Shown here piece after piece: positions 33,851-42,400 of a stretch of DNA of 49,331 nt. Every line of letters begins with the position of its first letter. The first letter of the stretch is position 1. The notes under the pieces are model-generated. The model searched no databases. It was not told where the DNA came from and saw only the letters and a list, made by a program, of their open reading frames with translations. The translations under genes were made by a program, and so were the position numbers. This DNA comes from Bacillus methanolicus (GTDB taxonomy: Bacteria > Bacillota > Bacilli > Bacillales > Cytobacillaceae). The stretch covers positions 1 to 49,331 of the forward strand of contig NZ_VTQX01000032.1 of the NCBI RefSeq assembly GCF_008764295.1. Direction: 5' to 3'.

Positions 33851-34291
33851 ATGAAAAGAGAAATATCGTTCACTTTTATTTGTATTTTGCTTATTGCTGG
33901 CTGCCAACTTAAAGGTTACAAAGCAACAAAATTTATTAAAACTGCTGAAGATAATCGTCATCTTATTACTATTGGTTTATTCGAGGGAAGGTATGAAGGA
34001 ACGCTATCAGTAAACGATTCTGACAATCTTCTAGTAGCAGGGACAGTTGAATCAGGTGATATCACTCTTCAGTTATTTAGGTCGAAAGGTGAAGAGCCTA
34101 TTTTAGTCGCACAAGTTACTTCAGAAGACGGTTTAGAAACGGAAATTAATGAAAGATTTCCTACTGGAGAATATAAGTACATAATTCAATCAAAGCAAGC
34201 AAGAGAAGTAAGCATTGCTCTTGTTTTTGAAAAGAAGGAGCAGTATGCATGGACGAACATCAAGGAAGAATATTTGCATCATTGTTTTTAA
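33851..34291 (+). CDS. Small lipoprotein of unknown function
   Basis: 146 residues. The lipobox LIAGC places the acylated Cys near residue 18. The mature part is beta-rich, with a segment IGLFEGRYEGTLSVNDSDN and no recognised domain. GAGGG precedes ATG 33851. Its last 43 bp overlap the MarR gene, so the two are translationally linked and share the palindromic operator. A role as sensor or ligand-binding partner of the following ABC transporter is only a guess from position. Confidence 0.75.
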   Translation: MKREISFTFICILLIAGCQLKGYKATKFIKTAEDNRHLITIGLFEGRYEGTLSVNDSDNLLVAGTVESGDITLQLFRSKGEEPILVAQVTSEDGLETEINERFPTGEYKYIIQSKQAREVSIALVFEKKEQYAWTNIKEEYLHHCF

Positions 34292-34701
34292 TCGCAAATC
34301 GACTGCAGGTGCTTGGGGATCGATTGGATGAAAGAGTCACAGTGAAGCAATGGCTGCTAGTTGCCATAATTTTTAAGAGCGGATCGGGGATGCTATCAAT
34401 TAAAGAAATCGCTCGCATCGTTGGGGCAACTCACCAAAATGTGATGCAAATGGTGAAAAGCTTAAAGGAAAAAGGCTTTCTTGATATTTTTACTGATCCT
34501 AAGGATCGGCGCATCAAACGGGTTAGCCTTACAAAAAAATGCCTAGATTATTTTCAAACTCGCGGGGATAAAGAGCTGGAGTTTTTAAATCATTTATTTG
34601 CAGATTTTTCTTACGACGAAATAGAACTGTTTAGCTGTTATATTGAGAAATTGATGAGCAATATTGAGAAAATGGAGAAGGCTGGAGATGAATCGAGATG
34701 A
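34249..34701 (+). CDS. MarR-family transcriptional regulator
   Basis: 150 residues. Winged helix-turn-helix with LSIKEIARIVGATHQNVMQM (recognition helix) and the wing DPKDRRIKRVSLT, flanked by dimerisation helices. It overlaps the lipoprotein gene upstream and the decayed gene downstream. The 24-bp palindrome at 33813-33836 is its probable binding site. Confidence 0.9.
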   Translation: MDEHQGRIFASLFLIANRLQVLGDRLDERVTVKQWLLVAIIFKSGSGMLSIKEIARIVGATHQNVMQMVKSLKEKGFLDIFTDPKDRRIKRVSLTKKCLDYFQTRGDKELEFLNHLFADFSYDEIELFSCYIEKLMSNIEKMEKAGDESR

Positions 34702-35084
34702 GCAAGCCCGATTATTGATGAAGAAATTAGTGGATCGCTTGCTTGAGAGAAGCTGCCCCTCCATCCAATATCGACTCTTTACTGAAACTGAGAACCAGTG
34801 TAGAACGGAACCACCGCTTGAAAAATGTATGAGCAAATCCTGTAATTTTTCTATTCAAACGATGAAGATGGACTTCGACAGTTGGATAGTCCCCAAAATT
34901 GGATGCAATGGTTCCATCGTATGGAGTTAATGGCGAAATTGGATTTGGTTGAAAGGGTGGATTTTTTCAGGGAACAGCTTCGTTAAATAGTGGAAGTTTG
35001 CCTTTGCAGGAAAAGATATTTTGTCGGGGATTAGAGCCCATCCTTGCTTTACGCAATGGTCTCCATAAACAGGATTGCGGCTAG
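34688..35084 (+). pseudogene. Decayed gene broken across three frames
   Basis: The N-terminus MNRDEQARLLMKKLVDRLL and SCPSIQYRLFTE reads from ATG 34688. The coherent sequence then moves to a second frame around 34830-34985 (NDEDGLRQLDSPQNWMQWFH, then ERVDFFREQLR) with in-frame stops, and to a third frame around 34986-35084 (SGSLPLQEKIFCRGLEPILA) ending in TAG. Frames and stops indicate a recently inactivated gene rather than non-coding DNA. The family is not recognised. It overlaps the MarR 3' end by 14 bp. Confidence 0.55.
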
Positions 35085-35193
35085 AAGAAGATTGAAAGAA
35101 ACCTAGAAAGAAAGAGTGCGATATTTATTTCCGATTAGTCCGGATTATTCATGTCGGCATGTTTTTTCGGGGAGACGAAAGGAGTAAGTAGAA

Positions 35194-35901
35194 ATGTTAA
35201 ATGTTGATAATGTTACCTATCGCTATAATGGACAGAAGGAACCGGCAGCAAATCATTTGTCATTTGTAGTTGAAAGAGGTCTGATTTGTGGTTTGCTTGG
35301 GCCAAATGGTTCAGGAAAAACAACAGCTATTCAGTTGATCTTAGGGTTGTTAAATGCTGAAGAGGGAAGCATTACAGTGCAAAATTTTTCTCTTATTTCC
35401 GATTCGTTTCACTATAAAAGCTCAATTGGGTATTGTTCGGACAGCGAGTCGATCTATGATAACTTAACCGGGCTTGAATATTTAAATTTTATCGCTGATA
35501 TGTATGGTGTCTCTTCTGGTAAAAGAGAGGAGAACTATCGCCCTTTAATTGCTGACTTTCAAGTTCAGCCCTTTTTAGATAAACCTATTAAAAGTTGTTC
35601 ACATGGCACTAAAAAAAAGTTCTTTATTATGGCCTCTATCGTTCACTCACCACCGTTATGGATTTTGGATGAACCATTGACCGGGCTTGATGTAGAAGCC
35701 ATGATGGTTTTAAAACGCTTGATGAAATCATATGCGAAACAAGGGAACGCAGTTTTATTTTCATCACATATTATGGAAGTTTGTGAACAAATATGTGATC
35801 AAATTGTCATTATTAAAAATGGGTCAATTGTTCATATTGCCGAGTCATTACAGGTGGAGAATAAAACGCTTGAACAGCTTTATTTAGAGGTGGTTCAATA
35901 A
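35194..35901 (+). CDS. ABC transporter ATP-binding protein
   Basis: 235 residues. Walker A LLGPNGSGKTT, Walker B LWILDEP, D-loop LTGLD and switch His in LFSSHIMEVCE are intact. The signature motif is degenerate, CSHGTKKK in place of LSGGQ, a change seen in several ABC-2 exporters of the CcmA/NatA group. It pairs with the membrane protein encoded one base downstream. Export of a peptide, lipid or drug is possible; the substrate is unknown. ATG 35194 follows AAAGGAG. Confidence 0.9.
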   Translation: MLNVDNVTYRYNGQKEPAANHLSFVVERGLICGLLGPNGSGKTTAIQLILGLLNAEEGSITVQNFSLISDSFHYKSSIGYCSDSESIYDNLTGLEYLNFIADMYGVSSGKREENYRPLIADFQVQPFLDKPIKSCSHGTKKKFFIMASIVHSPPLWILDEPLTGLDVEAMMVLKRLMKSYAKQGNAVLFSSHIMEVCEQICDQIVIIKNGSIVHIAESLQVENKTLEQLYLEVVQ

Positions 35902-35902
35902 G

Positions 35903-37504
35903 ATGAATATGTCTACACTTGGAAAGCTGACCAGAACATTAGTACTTATCAATATGAGCTTCATGAATGTCCGTCATACCATTAAAAAAAATCGTTTTAA
36001 CTTGCATGCCTTCATGATTGCTGTGACTGGGATCATCCTTGCTGGGGCACTTGTTACTTATTATGTAAATCTATTAAATAAGCTCTATCATTATTTTTAT
36101 GATGTCGGTATACCTACAGGTTATTTGCTTGTCTTCATTGGTATATTTCTACTACTTCTATTGCTTGCAGCCACCTTTTTTATCGTTCATCTATTTTTCT
36201 ACTCAAATGACTATCAAGGACTACTCTATTTGCCAGTTAAACCAGAAATTTTATTAACAAGTAAATTGCTTGTTGCTTTATTGTTGGGCTATCTATTAGA
36301 ATTGGTATTTCTTGTTCCAGCCTTGTGTGTATACGGTTTTTACCATCTTTCCATATTTTTTATAGTAGCAGGAGTTATGGTTTTTTTTACACTGCCTGTT
36401 ATTGCTCTTACAATATTAGCGCTGATCATGATTTTTAGTTTAAAAATGGCGCAAATAAAAAGGCGAGTTAATGCTGGCATAATGGGGTTTTCAAGTTGTT
36501 TGCTTGTAGTTGTGCTTGCAAGCTTAATTCCAGCAAGTTTTCTGCGCAGAAAAACAGGAGCTGAGCTTTTAAATGAGATAATCGAATTAAATACCATTGA
36601 CTACAGCATGATACTTGTATTTCTTGTAGGACTAGCGTTCGGATGTTTAATGTCGTTTTTTTTCGTCGCTAAGCATCTTTTCAGCAAAGGATTTTATCGA
36701 GTGAGTAATGGCGCTTTAAGAGAGAGGAAACCTGCAAGGATAGGAGATAATCAATTTCGGAAATACAATTCTTTTATCAGTTATTTTCGGAAAGAGTGGT
36801 ATCTCTTTTTTCGTGAACCTGTCTATGTTCTGAATGGATTATTTTCGATCATTATTCCTCCCTTTTTATTACCACTTGCCTTTCAATTAGGAGAAATGGG
36901 AGGCGATTCAAGGGAGATGATACGAGAAGCAGTTGAAAAGGAGCCGTTCATGGCTACACTTCTAGCTTTAGGAGTTATTGCCATCACTTCTGCTATTCAT
37001 CCAGTTGCTTCGAGTTGTGTTTCCAGAGAAGGACGCTACTTTTGGATCTGTCGCATTATTCCAATCCCGTTTCAGCAGCAAGTCTTGGTGAAGCTTGCCT
37101 TTGCATCGGTTCTTGCTTGTTGTGGTTTGCTAATGAACGGCCTTGTCTTTCTCTTTTATTTCGGATATAGCTTAAAACAATTTGTGATTATTTTCACAAT
37201 AGGACTGTTATTCATCGGGCTATCGTCGTTGATAGGAGTACTGCTAGACACCTTTCGTCCAAAGCTTAATTGGGTTAATCGTTCTGAAGCTATCAAACAG
37301 AACGTCAACGTTGTACTGGCAATTTTTTTGTCATTTGGCATTATTGCCATTTTTTATAAATGCTTAGAGATGGCCATGAGTAGGAACTGGGGGGAGGCAA
37401 CCATTTTATCTTGCATCGCGCTCACACTCATCATGCTAAATATTTTATTTTTCAAAGGACTTGTTGCTGTTATTAACATCAACATTAAAAGGAGGATTTT
37501 ATGA
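35903..37504 (+). CDS. ABC-2 type exporter permease
   Basis: 533 residues with about 12 hydrophobic segments in two halves and a cytoplasmic region near residue 285 (SYFRKEWYLFFREPVYVLNG) that resembles the coupling region of ABC-2 permeases. RISNG/RERK stretches are cytoplasmic. It overlaps the following gene by four bases (ATGA). The long size suggests a full-length permease, not a half-unit. Partner of the ATPase at 35194-35901. Confidence 0.8.
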   Translation: MNMSTLGKLTRTLVLINMSFMNVRHTIKKNRFNLHAFMIAVTGIILAGALVTYYVNLLNKLYHYFYDVGIPTGYLLVFIGIFLLLLLLAATFFIVHLFFYSNDYQGLLYLPVKPEILLTSKLLVALLLGYLLELVFLVPALCVYGFYHLSIFFIVAGVMVFFTLPVIALTILALIMIFSLKMAQIKRRVNAGIMGFSSCLLVVVLASLIPASFLRRKTGAELLNEIIELNTIDYSMILVFLVGLAFGCLMSFFFVAKHLFSKGFYRVSNGALRERKPARIGDNQFRKYNSFISYFRKEWYLFFREPVYVLNGLFSIIIPPFLLPLAFQLGEMGGDSREMIREAVEKEPFMATLLALGVIAITSAIHPVASSCVSREGRYFWICRIIPIPFQQQVLVKLAFASVLACCGLLMNGLVFLFYFGYSLKQFVIIFTIGLLFIGLSSLIGVLLDTFRPKLNWVNRSEAIKQNVNVVLAIFLSFGIIAIFYKCLEMAMSRNWGEATILSCIALTLIMLNILFFKGLVAVININIKRRIL

Positions 37505-37710
37505 TGAAAAAACAAACATGGACAATTTGGCTGTTATTACTGGGAACATTTATCCTTTTGTTTATTGCTACTTTATTTTTGCCGAACAAAATTCCATTTC
37601 ATTTTGATGCGAAGGGAGAAGCCGGTTGGTACGCAAGTAAGTATTTTATACTTTTATTTACGCCAGTGCCTTATCTCATTTACTGGCAATTTACCCATAA
37701 TAAAAAATAA
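37501..37710 (+). CDS. Small DUF1648-like membrane protein
   Basis: 69 residues with two membrane segments. LPNKIPFHFDAKGEAGWYAS matches the DUF1648 motif (P-x-H-x-x-x-x-G). It starts within the stop of the permease gene and has AAGGAGG upstream, so it is part of the transporter operon. It could be an accessory or immunity subunit; this is inferred from similarity to SdpI-type segments. Confidence 0.7.
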   Translation: MMKKQTWTIWLLLLGTFILLFIATLFLPNKIPFHFDAKGEAGWYASKYFILLFTPVPYLIYWQFTHNKK

Positions 37711-37731
37711 ACGGTGTTTGGAGAGATATAA

Positions 37732-38565
37732 TTGTCTAAAAAATTAGTCATTAGCATCATCATTGTCATCATTTTGTTCATATGGGTGCTCATAAAATAT
37801 CATCAATTTCAAAAAAGATTGAACGAAGAAACAAAATTAATCATCGAAGAATCGATTTCAAACCCAGTTTTTTCGGCAACAGAAAAGAAATTACAGCAAT
37901 TGCCAGAGCCGGTTGCAAATTGGTTGAGGCTCTCCCATTCTTTAGAAAAAGCTCCGGCTGTTTCCGTTTCGATCAGTCAGCAAGGTTTACTACGAACGAA
38001 GTCGGAAGGAAAATGGATGGAGTATTACGCTGAACAATATTCGAATGTTGGGAATCCTGGCTTTATATGGAAGTCAGAAATACAAGCAATGCCTGGAGTG
38101 ACGATTTATGGCAGAGATATATATACAGGAGAGCAGGCAGATATGCATATTAGCATCTTGGGGCTTTTTACAGTTGGAAATGTTTCTGGTTCTAAGCTTT
38201 TGCAAGGTAGCTTGGTGCGCTATTTAGCGGAAATGGTATGGTACCCTCAGGTAGCTTTAGCTCCGCATATTACTTGGGAGGCACTTGATCAAACATCAGC
38301 ACGGGCTACGCTCACAACTGCTGGTATGACTGTTTCCGGAACATTTTATTTTAAAGAAAGTGGTGAGCCTGAGCGCTTTGTGGCTCAGCGATATAAAGAA
38401 GAGCGTGGAGAATTTTCCTTAGAAGAATGGTCCGTTCATATGGACAAATATGAGAAAATGGACGGCGTTCTCATGCCTACTCATGGTGAAGTAACTTGGA
38501 ATTTAAAAACAGGACCATTTCAGTGGCTACAGTTTGAGGTAAAAAACGTAAAATTCAATCATTAA
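37732..38565 (+). CDS. Membrane-anchored protein of DUF6544/6920 type
   Basis: 277 residues with one N-terminal membrane segment (about 4-22). The rest is beta-rich and includes LPEPVANWLRLS, LRTKSEGKWMEYYAEQY and MVWYPQVALAPHITWEAL, a pattern common in uncharacterised Bacillus proteins. It starts with TTG 37732 after GGAGAG and is the last gene of the exporter operon. Function unknown. Confidence 0.7.
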   Translation: MSKKLVISIIIVIILFIWVLIKYHQFQKRLNEETKLIIEESISNPVFSATEKKLQQLPEPVANWLRLSHSLEKAPAVSVSISQQGLLRTKSEGKWMEYYAEQYSNVGNPGFIWKSEIQAMPGVTIYGRDIYTGEQADMHISILGLFTVGNVSGSKLLQGSLVRYLAEMVWYPQVALAPHITWEALDQTSARATLTTAGMTVSGTFYFKESGEPERFVAQRYKEERGEFSLEEWSVHMDKYEKMDGVLMPTHGEVTWNLKTGPFQWLQFEVKNVKFNH

Positions 38566-38742
38566 TCGTTAATTAAATGATTGTGTTAACAAGAAAGCAT
38601 GCTTTTATGAAATGTTCTGAAGGGCCCATGAGGACAAATTCGGGCAAAAAAGGGAACCTCGTGTCCGCATGAAGGACCCGTGAGGACAATCACATCATTA
38701 TGTGTAAATTCATACCAAAAAACAAAACAATGTTATTCAAAT
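38566..38742. repeat. Intergenic region with 52-bp repeat unit
   Basis: A 52-bp unit starts at 38627 (CATGAGGACA) and a second begins at 38679 (CGTGAGGACA), matching the period and motifs of 4939-5042. No gene seen; a 60-codon frame at 38700 runs through the adjoining hairpin and lacks a ribosome binding site. Confidence 0.55.
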
Positions 38743-38785
38743 TTTTTGTGTACGTGAAGGGGAATCACCTTCACGTACACAAAAA
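38743..38785. terminator. Perfect 18-bp hairpin between convergent operons
   Basis: TTTTTGTGTACGTGAAGG (38743-38760) pairs with 38768-38785, with a 7-base loop and T/A runs on both outer flanks. It can terminate both the exporter operon and the ppx gene on the opposite strand. Confidence 0.8.
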
Positions 38786-38874
38786 TTGGCGCTCCGCGTT
38801 ACTAGTTTGTTTCCTTTTGCTCTGGAATACTTCTTTTTCCAACTTTTTCTCCATAGTAATGAAGACGGCACAAA

Positions 38875-39798
38875 CTAAATAATATTCTGCTGTTTACTTG
38901 ATGCAGTTAACTTTTCCTTTAAAATTCCATCCCTAATTGATTTTTCACTAAAGATAAAATAAGGTGTTTGTACAACCTCCATTAACGTTAAAAACGTCAT
39001 AATCCCTGGGATAATAATGTCTTTTCGTTTTTTTGATAATCCCTTGATTTTTGAACGCTCCTCAACGGATAATGAAGATAACTCTAATAAGATTTTGTTT
39101 ATATCATCGAATGTTAGTGAATGTTCGTTTGTGTGCTGTCCTTTTTGATAAATTCTTCCGAGATTTCTGGCCGTTCCGCCGATTCCGATAATCGGATAGT
39201 TAATATTAGCAAGCCAAGGAAGTTTTTGAAATTGCGATAGTAGAAATGTTCGAAGTTCCCCTAATTGTTTTGTTGTAACCTGTTCCCCAAAAGCAAACTT
39301 CGAATTTAAGGAAACGGCGCCAAATGGAAAACTAAAAAATTCTACTAATTTTCGTTTATGGAAGAGGGTGATCTCGGTACTTCCACCACCGATATCGATG
39401 GTAATTCCATCCTTTAAATCGATAGAGTCAATCACACCTAGATATCCGTAATAAGCTTCTTCATATTCACTTAATACTTTCATAGAAATACCCGTTTGTT
39501 TTTTGATTTCGTTTAAAATCTCTGCTTGATTAGATGATTGTCTAATTGCGGCTGTTGCAAATCCAGTCAGCTCGTCAATTTCCATGGCATCCATAGCCGT
39601 TTGAAAATCTTTTAATGTTGAAATGACTAGCTCGATTCCTTCTTTCGTTAATTTGCCGTTTTCCATATAGTTAATAAGACGTGCAGCCACTTTTTCTTTT
39701 TGTATCTCTTTATAATGACCCACGTTATCTATTTGATATATCGCTAAACGAATAGAGTTGGAGCCCATATCAATTAATGCTACAACTTTATTTTTCAA
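38875..39798 (-). CDS. ppx: Ppx/GppA exopolyphosphatase
   Basis: 307 residues, the short form of the Ppx/GppA family with only the two actin-like ASKHA lobes. DMGSNSIRL (phosphate 1 loop), DIGGGSTEITLF (phosphate 2) and IIGIGGTARNLG (adenosine loop position) are intact. It degrades long-chain polyphosphate, or hydrolyses pppGpp. It is divergent from ppk, sharing a 167-bp intergenic region, so polyphosphate synthesis and degradation are genetically coupled. Confidence 0.9.
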   Translation of the reverse strand: MKNKVVALIDMGSNSIRLAIYQIDNVGHYKEIQKEKVAARLINYMENGKLTKEGIELVISTLKDFQTAMDAMEIDELTGFATAAIRQSSNQAEILNEIKKQTGISMKVLSEYEEAYYGYLGVIDSIDLKDGITIDIGGGSTEITLFHKRKLVEFFSFPFGAVSLNSKFAFGEQVTTKQLGELRTFLLSQFQKLPWLANINYPIIGIGGTARNLGRIYQKGQHTNEHSLTFDDINKILLELSSLSVEERSKIKGLSKKRKDIIIPGIMTFLTLMEVVQTPYFIFSEKSIRDGILKEKLTASSKQQNII

Positions 39799-39888
39799 TT
39801 TAAAAACACTTCCTTTAAAAAAGATTATCTAACTATTATAACTATATAAATGCTAGAAAAATCACAATGCTTAAAAAAAAACAAAAAA

Positions 39889-39931
39889 AATACATATAAT
39901 TTACAAAAATTTTACAGCGGTAGTGTACTGT
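39889..39931 (+). promoter_or_regulatory. Candidate PHO box upstream of ppk
   Basis: TTTACA at 39900-39905 and 39911-39916, with AATACA at 39889-39894, are all in an 11-bp phase. TACTGT (39926-39931), 20 bp after the second box, is a poor -10 match, so the promoter itself is uncertain. The region lies between divergent ppx and ppk. Confidence 0.5.
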
Positions 39932-39965
39932 AATGATGTTAGAAAGAGAAAAGGAGATGGGATTA

Positions 39966-42152
39966 GTGCAAACCGCTGATGAAAGTTCTGTAGCAGTAAA
40001 TTTAAATAATCCTGATCATTACAATAATAGAGAGTTAAGCTGGTTAGATTTTAATTATCGAGTGTTAGAAGAGGCGTTGGATGAGAGAAATGCTTTGCTA
40101 GAGCGTTTTAAGTTTTTATCCATCTTTAGTTCTAATCTAGATGAGTTTTTTATGGTACGTGTAGCTGGTCTACTTGATCAAGTGAAAGCAGGTTATAATA
40201 AGCCTGAAAATAAAGCCGGATTAACTCCGAAAGAACAATTATCGGCAATCTCTGAATTGACTCATACGCTCGTAGAGAAACAAGACCATGCCTATCTAAA
40301 TCAATTAACTCCATTACTGGCAAAAGAACATGTCAAATTTGTATCAATAGATGATGTTTCACCACAATGGTTAACATTTTTGGAGCAATTTTTTGATGAA
40401 CAGATTTTCCCAGTTTTAACTCCTATGGCAGTGGATGCCTATCGACCTTTTCCGATGCTTTTAAATAAATCGCTTAATCTTGCTGTTGTGATTGAAGAAA
40501 AGATAATGGAAAAAAAGAAGCATTTTCCTTTTGATGGGAATCTTGTGATTGTACAAGTTCCTGCTGTTATCAACCGATATATCGAATTACCGATTGAGAA
40601 TGACGAAAGAGTTTTTGTTCTTTTAGAAGAGATTATCGCTAAGTTCATTGATAAGCTTTTATTGGGATATAATGTTAAATCCGTCACTCCATTTCGAATC
40701 ACTCGTAATGCCGATTTAAATATTCATGAGGACGAAGCCGAGGATCTTCTGCATGAGATTGAAGAGGAATTGAAGAAACGGAAGTGGGGAGCGGCAGTTC
40801 GGTTAGAAGTGCAACAACAGCGCAGTGACAGGCAGGTAATTGATTACTTAATCGAGGAGTTGGAAATTCATAAGAATGATGTCTATTCCTTACAAGCACC
40901 ACTTGATTTGACCTTTCTCTTTTCGTTTATTAAAGCGATTGAAGCTACGCACGAACATTTAGTTGGAACATCTTTTATCCCCCAACCTTCTGCTGATTTA
41001 GAAGGGGAAGGAGATATTTTTCAAATTATTCAGCAGCGTGATGTTTTGCTCCACCATCCGTATGATTCTTTTGAACCGGTCATCGATTTTATTTCGCAAG
41101 CTGCAGATGATAAAGATGTTCTTGCTATTAAACAGACGCTTTATCGGGTCAGCGGCGATTCTCCAATTATTAACAGCCTTAAGCGTGCGGCGGAGAATGG
41201 CAAGCAAGTAACGGTTTTAGTCGAACTGAAGGCGCGATTTGATGAAGAAAATAATGTTCAATGGGCTAAAGAGTTGGAGATGGCAGGGTGTCATGTTATT
41301 TATGGAATGACCCATTTGAAAACACATAGTAAAATCACCCTCGTTGTGAGACGTGAAAATGGAAGTATTCAAAGATACGTTCATTTAGGGACCGGAAACT
41401 ACAATGATGCCACTGCAAAAATTTATACTGATATGGGATTGTTTACTGTTAACCATAAAATTGGGATTGATGCGACGAATTTTTTCAATTTTCTAAGTGG
41501 GTATATGATTAAACCGACGTTTCATTATCTAGCGATTGCTCCTTTTGGGATTCGGGATGCTTTTATTGAGCTTATCGATGAGGAAATTACATACCATAAG
41601 CAATTTGGAAATGGACATATGATTTTGAAAATGAATTCTTTGTCGGATAAAACGATTATCATGAAGTTATATGAAGCCTCCATTGCTGGAGTGAAAATTG
41701 ATTTGATTATAAGGGGAATTTGCTGCTTGCGCCCTGGGATTAAAGGGGTTAGTGAAAATATTACGGTGCGCAGTATTGTTGGCACATTTTTGGAGCATAC
41801 GAGAATTTATTGTTTCCATCATAATGGCGCGAATAAAGTGTTTTTATCTTCTGCAGATTTAATGACCCGTAATATGGAAAATCGGATTGAGATTCTGTTT
41901 CCCATTCTTGAGAGTGATCTGAAGCTGCGAATCCACGACATTTTAAATTTAATGCTTAGAGACAATTGTAAAGCACGCGAGCAAGATTCAACGGGGAAGT
42001 ATCATTATGTGAAAAGAGTAGATGGTGAAGAAGAGATCGATAGTCAACAAATTTTATGTGAAAAAGCTTATGAAAACAAGAAACAAGTTGAAAGTAAAGA
42101 ATCGAGCTGGACATTTAAAAGTTTTTGGTCAACGCTGTTTCCAAAAGATTAA
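39966..42152 (+). CDS. ppk: Polyphosphate kinase 1
   Basis: 728 residues from GTG 39966, normal for Ppk1. The N and head domains begin NRELSWLDFNYRVLEEA; the phospholipase D-like C1 and C2 domains carry HLKTHSKITLVVRR with the autophosphorylated His454 and RYVHLGTGNYNDATAKIY. The enzyme makes polyphosphate from ATP. GTG 39966 is preferred because AAGGAG lies ten bases upstream; ATG 39957 is too close and ATG 39933 has no site. A terminator follows at 42160-42198. A candidate PHO box suggests phosphate-starvation control. Confidence 0.92.
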   Translation: MQTADESSVAVNLNNPDHYNNRELSWLDFNYRVLEEALDERNALLERFKFLSIFSSNLDEFFMVRVAGLLDQVKAGYNKPENKAGLTPKEQLSAISELTHTLVEKQDHAYLNQLTPLLAKEHVKFVSIDDVSPQWLTFLEQFFDEQIFPVLTPMAVDAYRPFPMLLNKSLNLAVVIEEKIMEKKKHFPFDGNLVIVQVPAVINRYIELPIENDERVFVLLEEIIAKFIDKLLLGYNVKSVTPFRITRNADLNIHEDEAEDLLHEIEEELKKRKWGAAVRLEVQQQRSDRQVIDYLIEELEIHKNDVYSLQAPLDLTFLFSFIKAIEATHEHLVGTSFIPQPSADLEGEGDIFQIIQQRDVLLHHPYDSFEPVIDFISQAADDKDVLAIKQTLYRVSGDSPIINSLKRAAENGKQVTVLVELKARFDEENNVQWAKELEMAGCHVIYGMTHLKTHSKITLVVRRENGSIQRYVHLGTGNYNDATAKIYTDMGLFTVNHKIGIDATNFFNFLSGYMIKPTFHYLAIAPFGIRDAFIELIDEEITYHKQFGNGHMILKMNSLSDKTIIMKLYEASIAGVKIDLIIRGICCLRPGIKGVSENITVRSIVGTFLEHTRIYCFHHNGANKVFLSSADLMTRNMENRIEILFPILESDLKLRIHDILNLMLRDNCKAREQDSTGKYHYVKRVDGEEEIDSQQILCEKAYENKKQVESKESSWTFKSFWSTLFPKD

Positions 42153-42161
42153 AATTATGAA

Positions 42162-42198
42162 AGAGGCATCCATCTAATTGATGGGCTTCTTTTTTTGT
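42162..42198 (+). terminator. Terminator of ppk
   Basis: GAGGC...CCATC (42163-42174) pairs with GATGG...GCTTC (42180-42189), followed by a T run to 42196. The stem has a small internal loop. Confidence 0.75.
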
Positions 42199-42284
42199 AA
42201 AGTCTGGCTATATGCCGGTATTGAATTTGTCACAATTTTGTTTAGCAAAGCTTTTGTATAGTCGTAGCATCAGCATCTGTTAAC

Positions 42285-42327
42285 TTAACATTTCCTTAAA
42301 ATGGCCTCCACACTTTTTTGCTACATT
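42285..42327 (+). promoter_or_regulatory. Candidate PHO box upstream of ugtP-like gene
   Basis: TTAACA (42285-42290), TTAAAA (42296-42301) and TCCACA (42307-42312) lie in an 11-bp phase. TACATT (42322-42327) follows the second box after 20 bp, the same spacing as at phnD and the PHP operon. Confidence 0.5.
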
Positions 42328-42400
42328 AATGTTGAAGCTAGTGAATTATTTAAAATTAGCTGCAAAATGTTAAAAAATGAAAGGGGAGCTGTAAAGGTTG

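Noticed and set aside
38700..38882. 60-codon frame
   Set aside because: It passes through both arms of the perfect hairpin at 38743-38785 and lacks a start signal.
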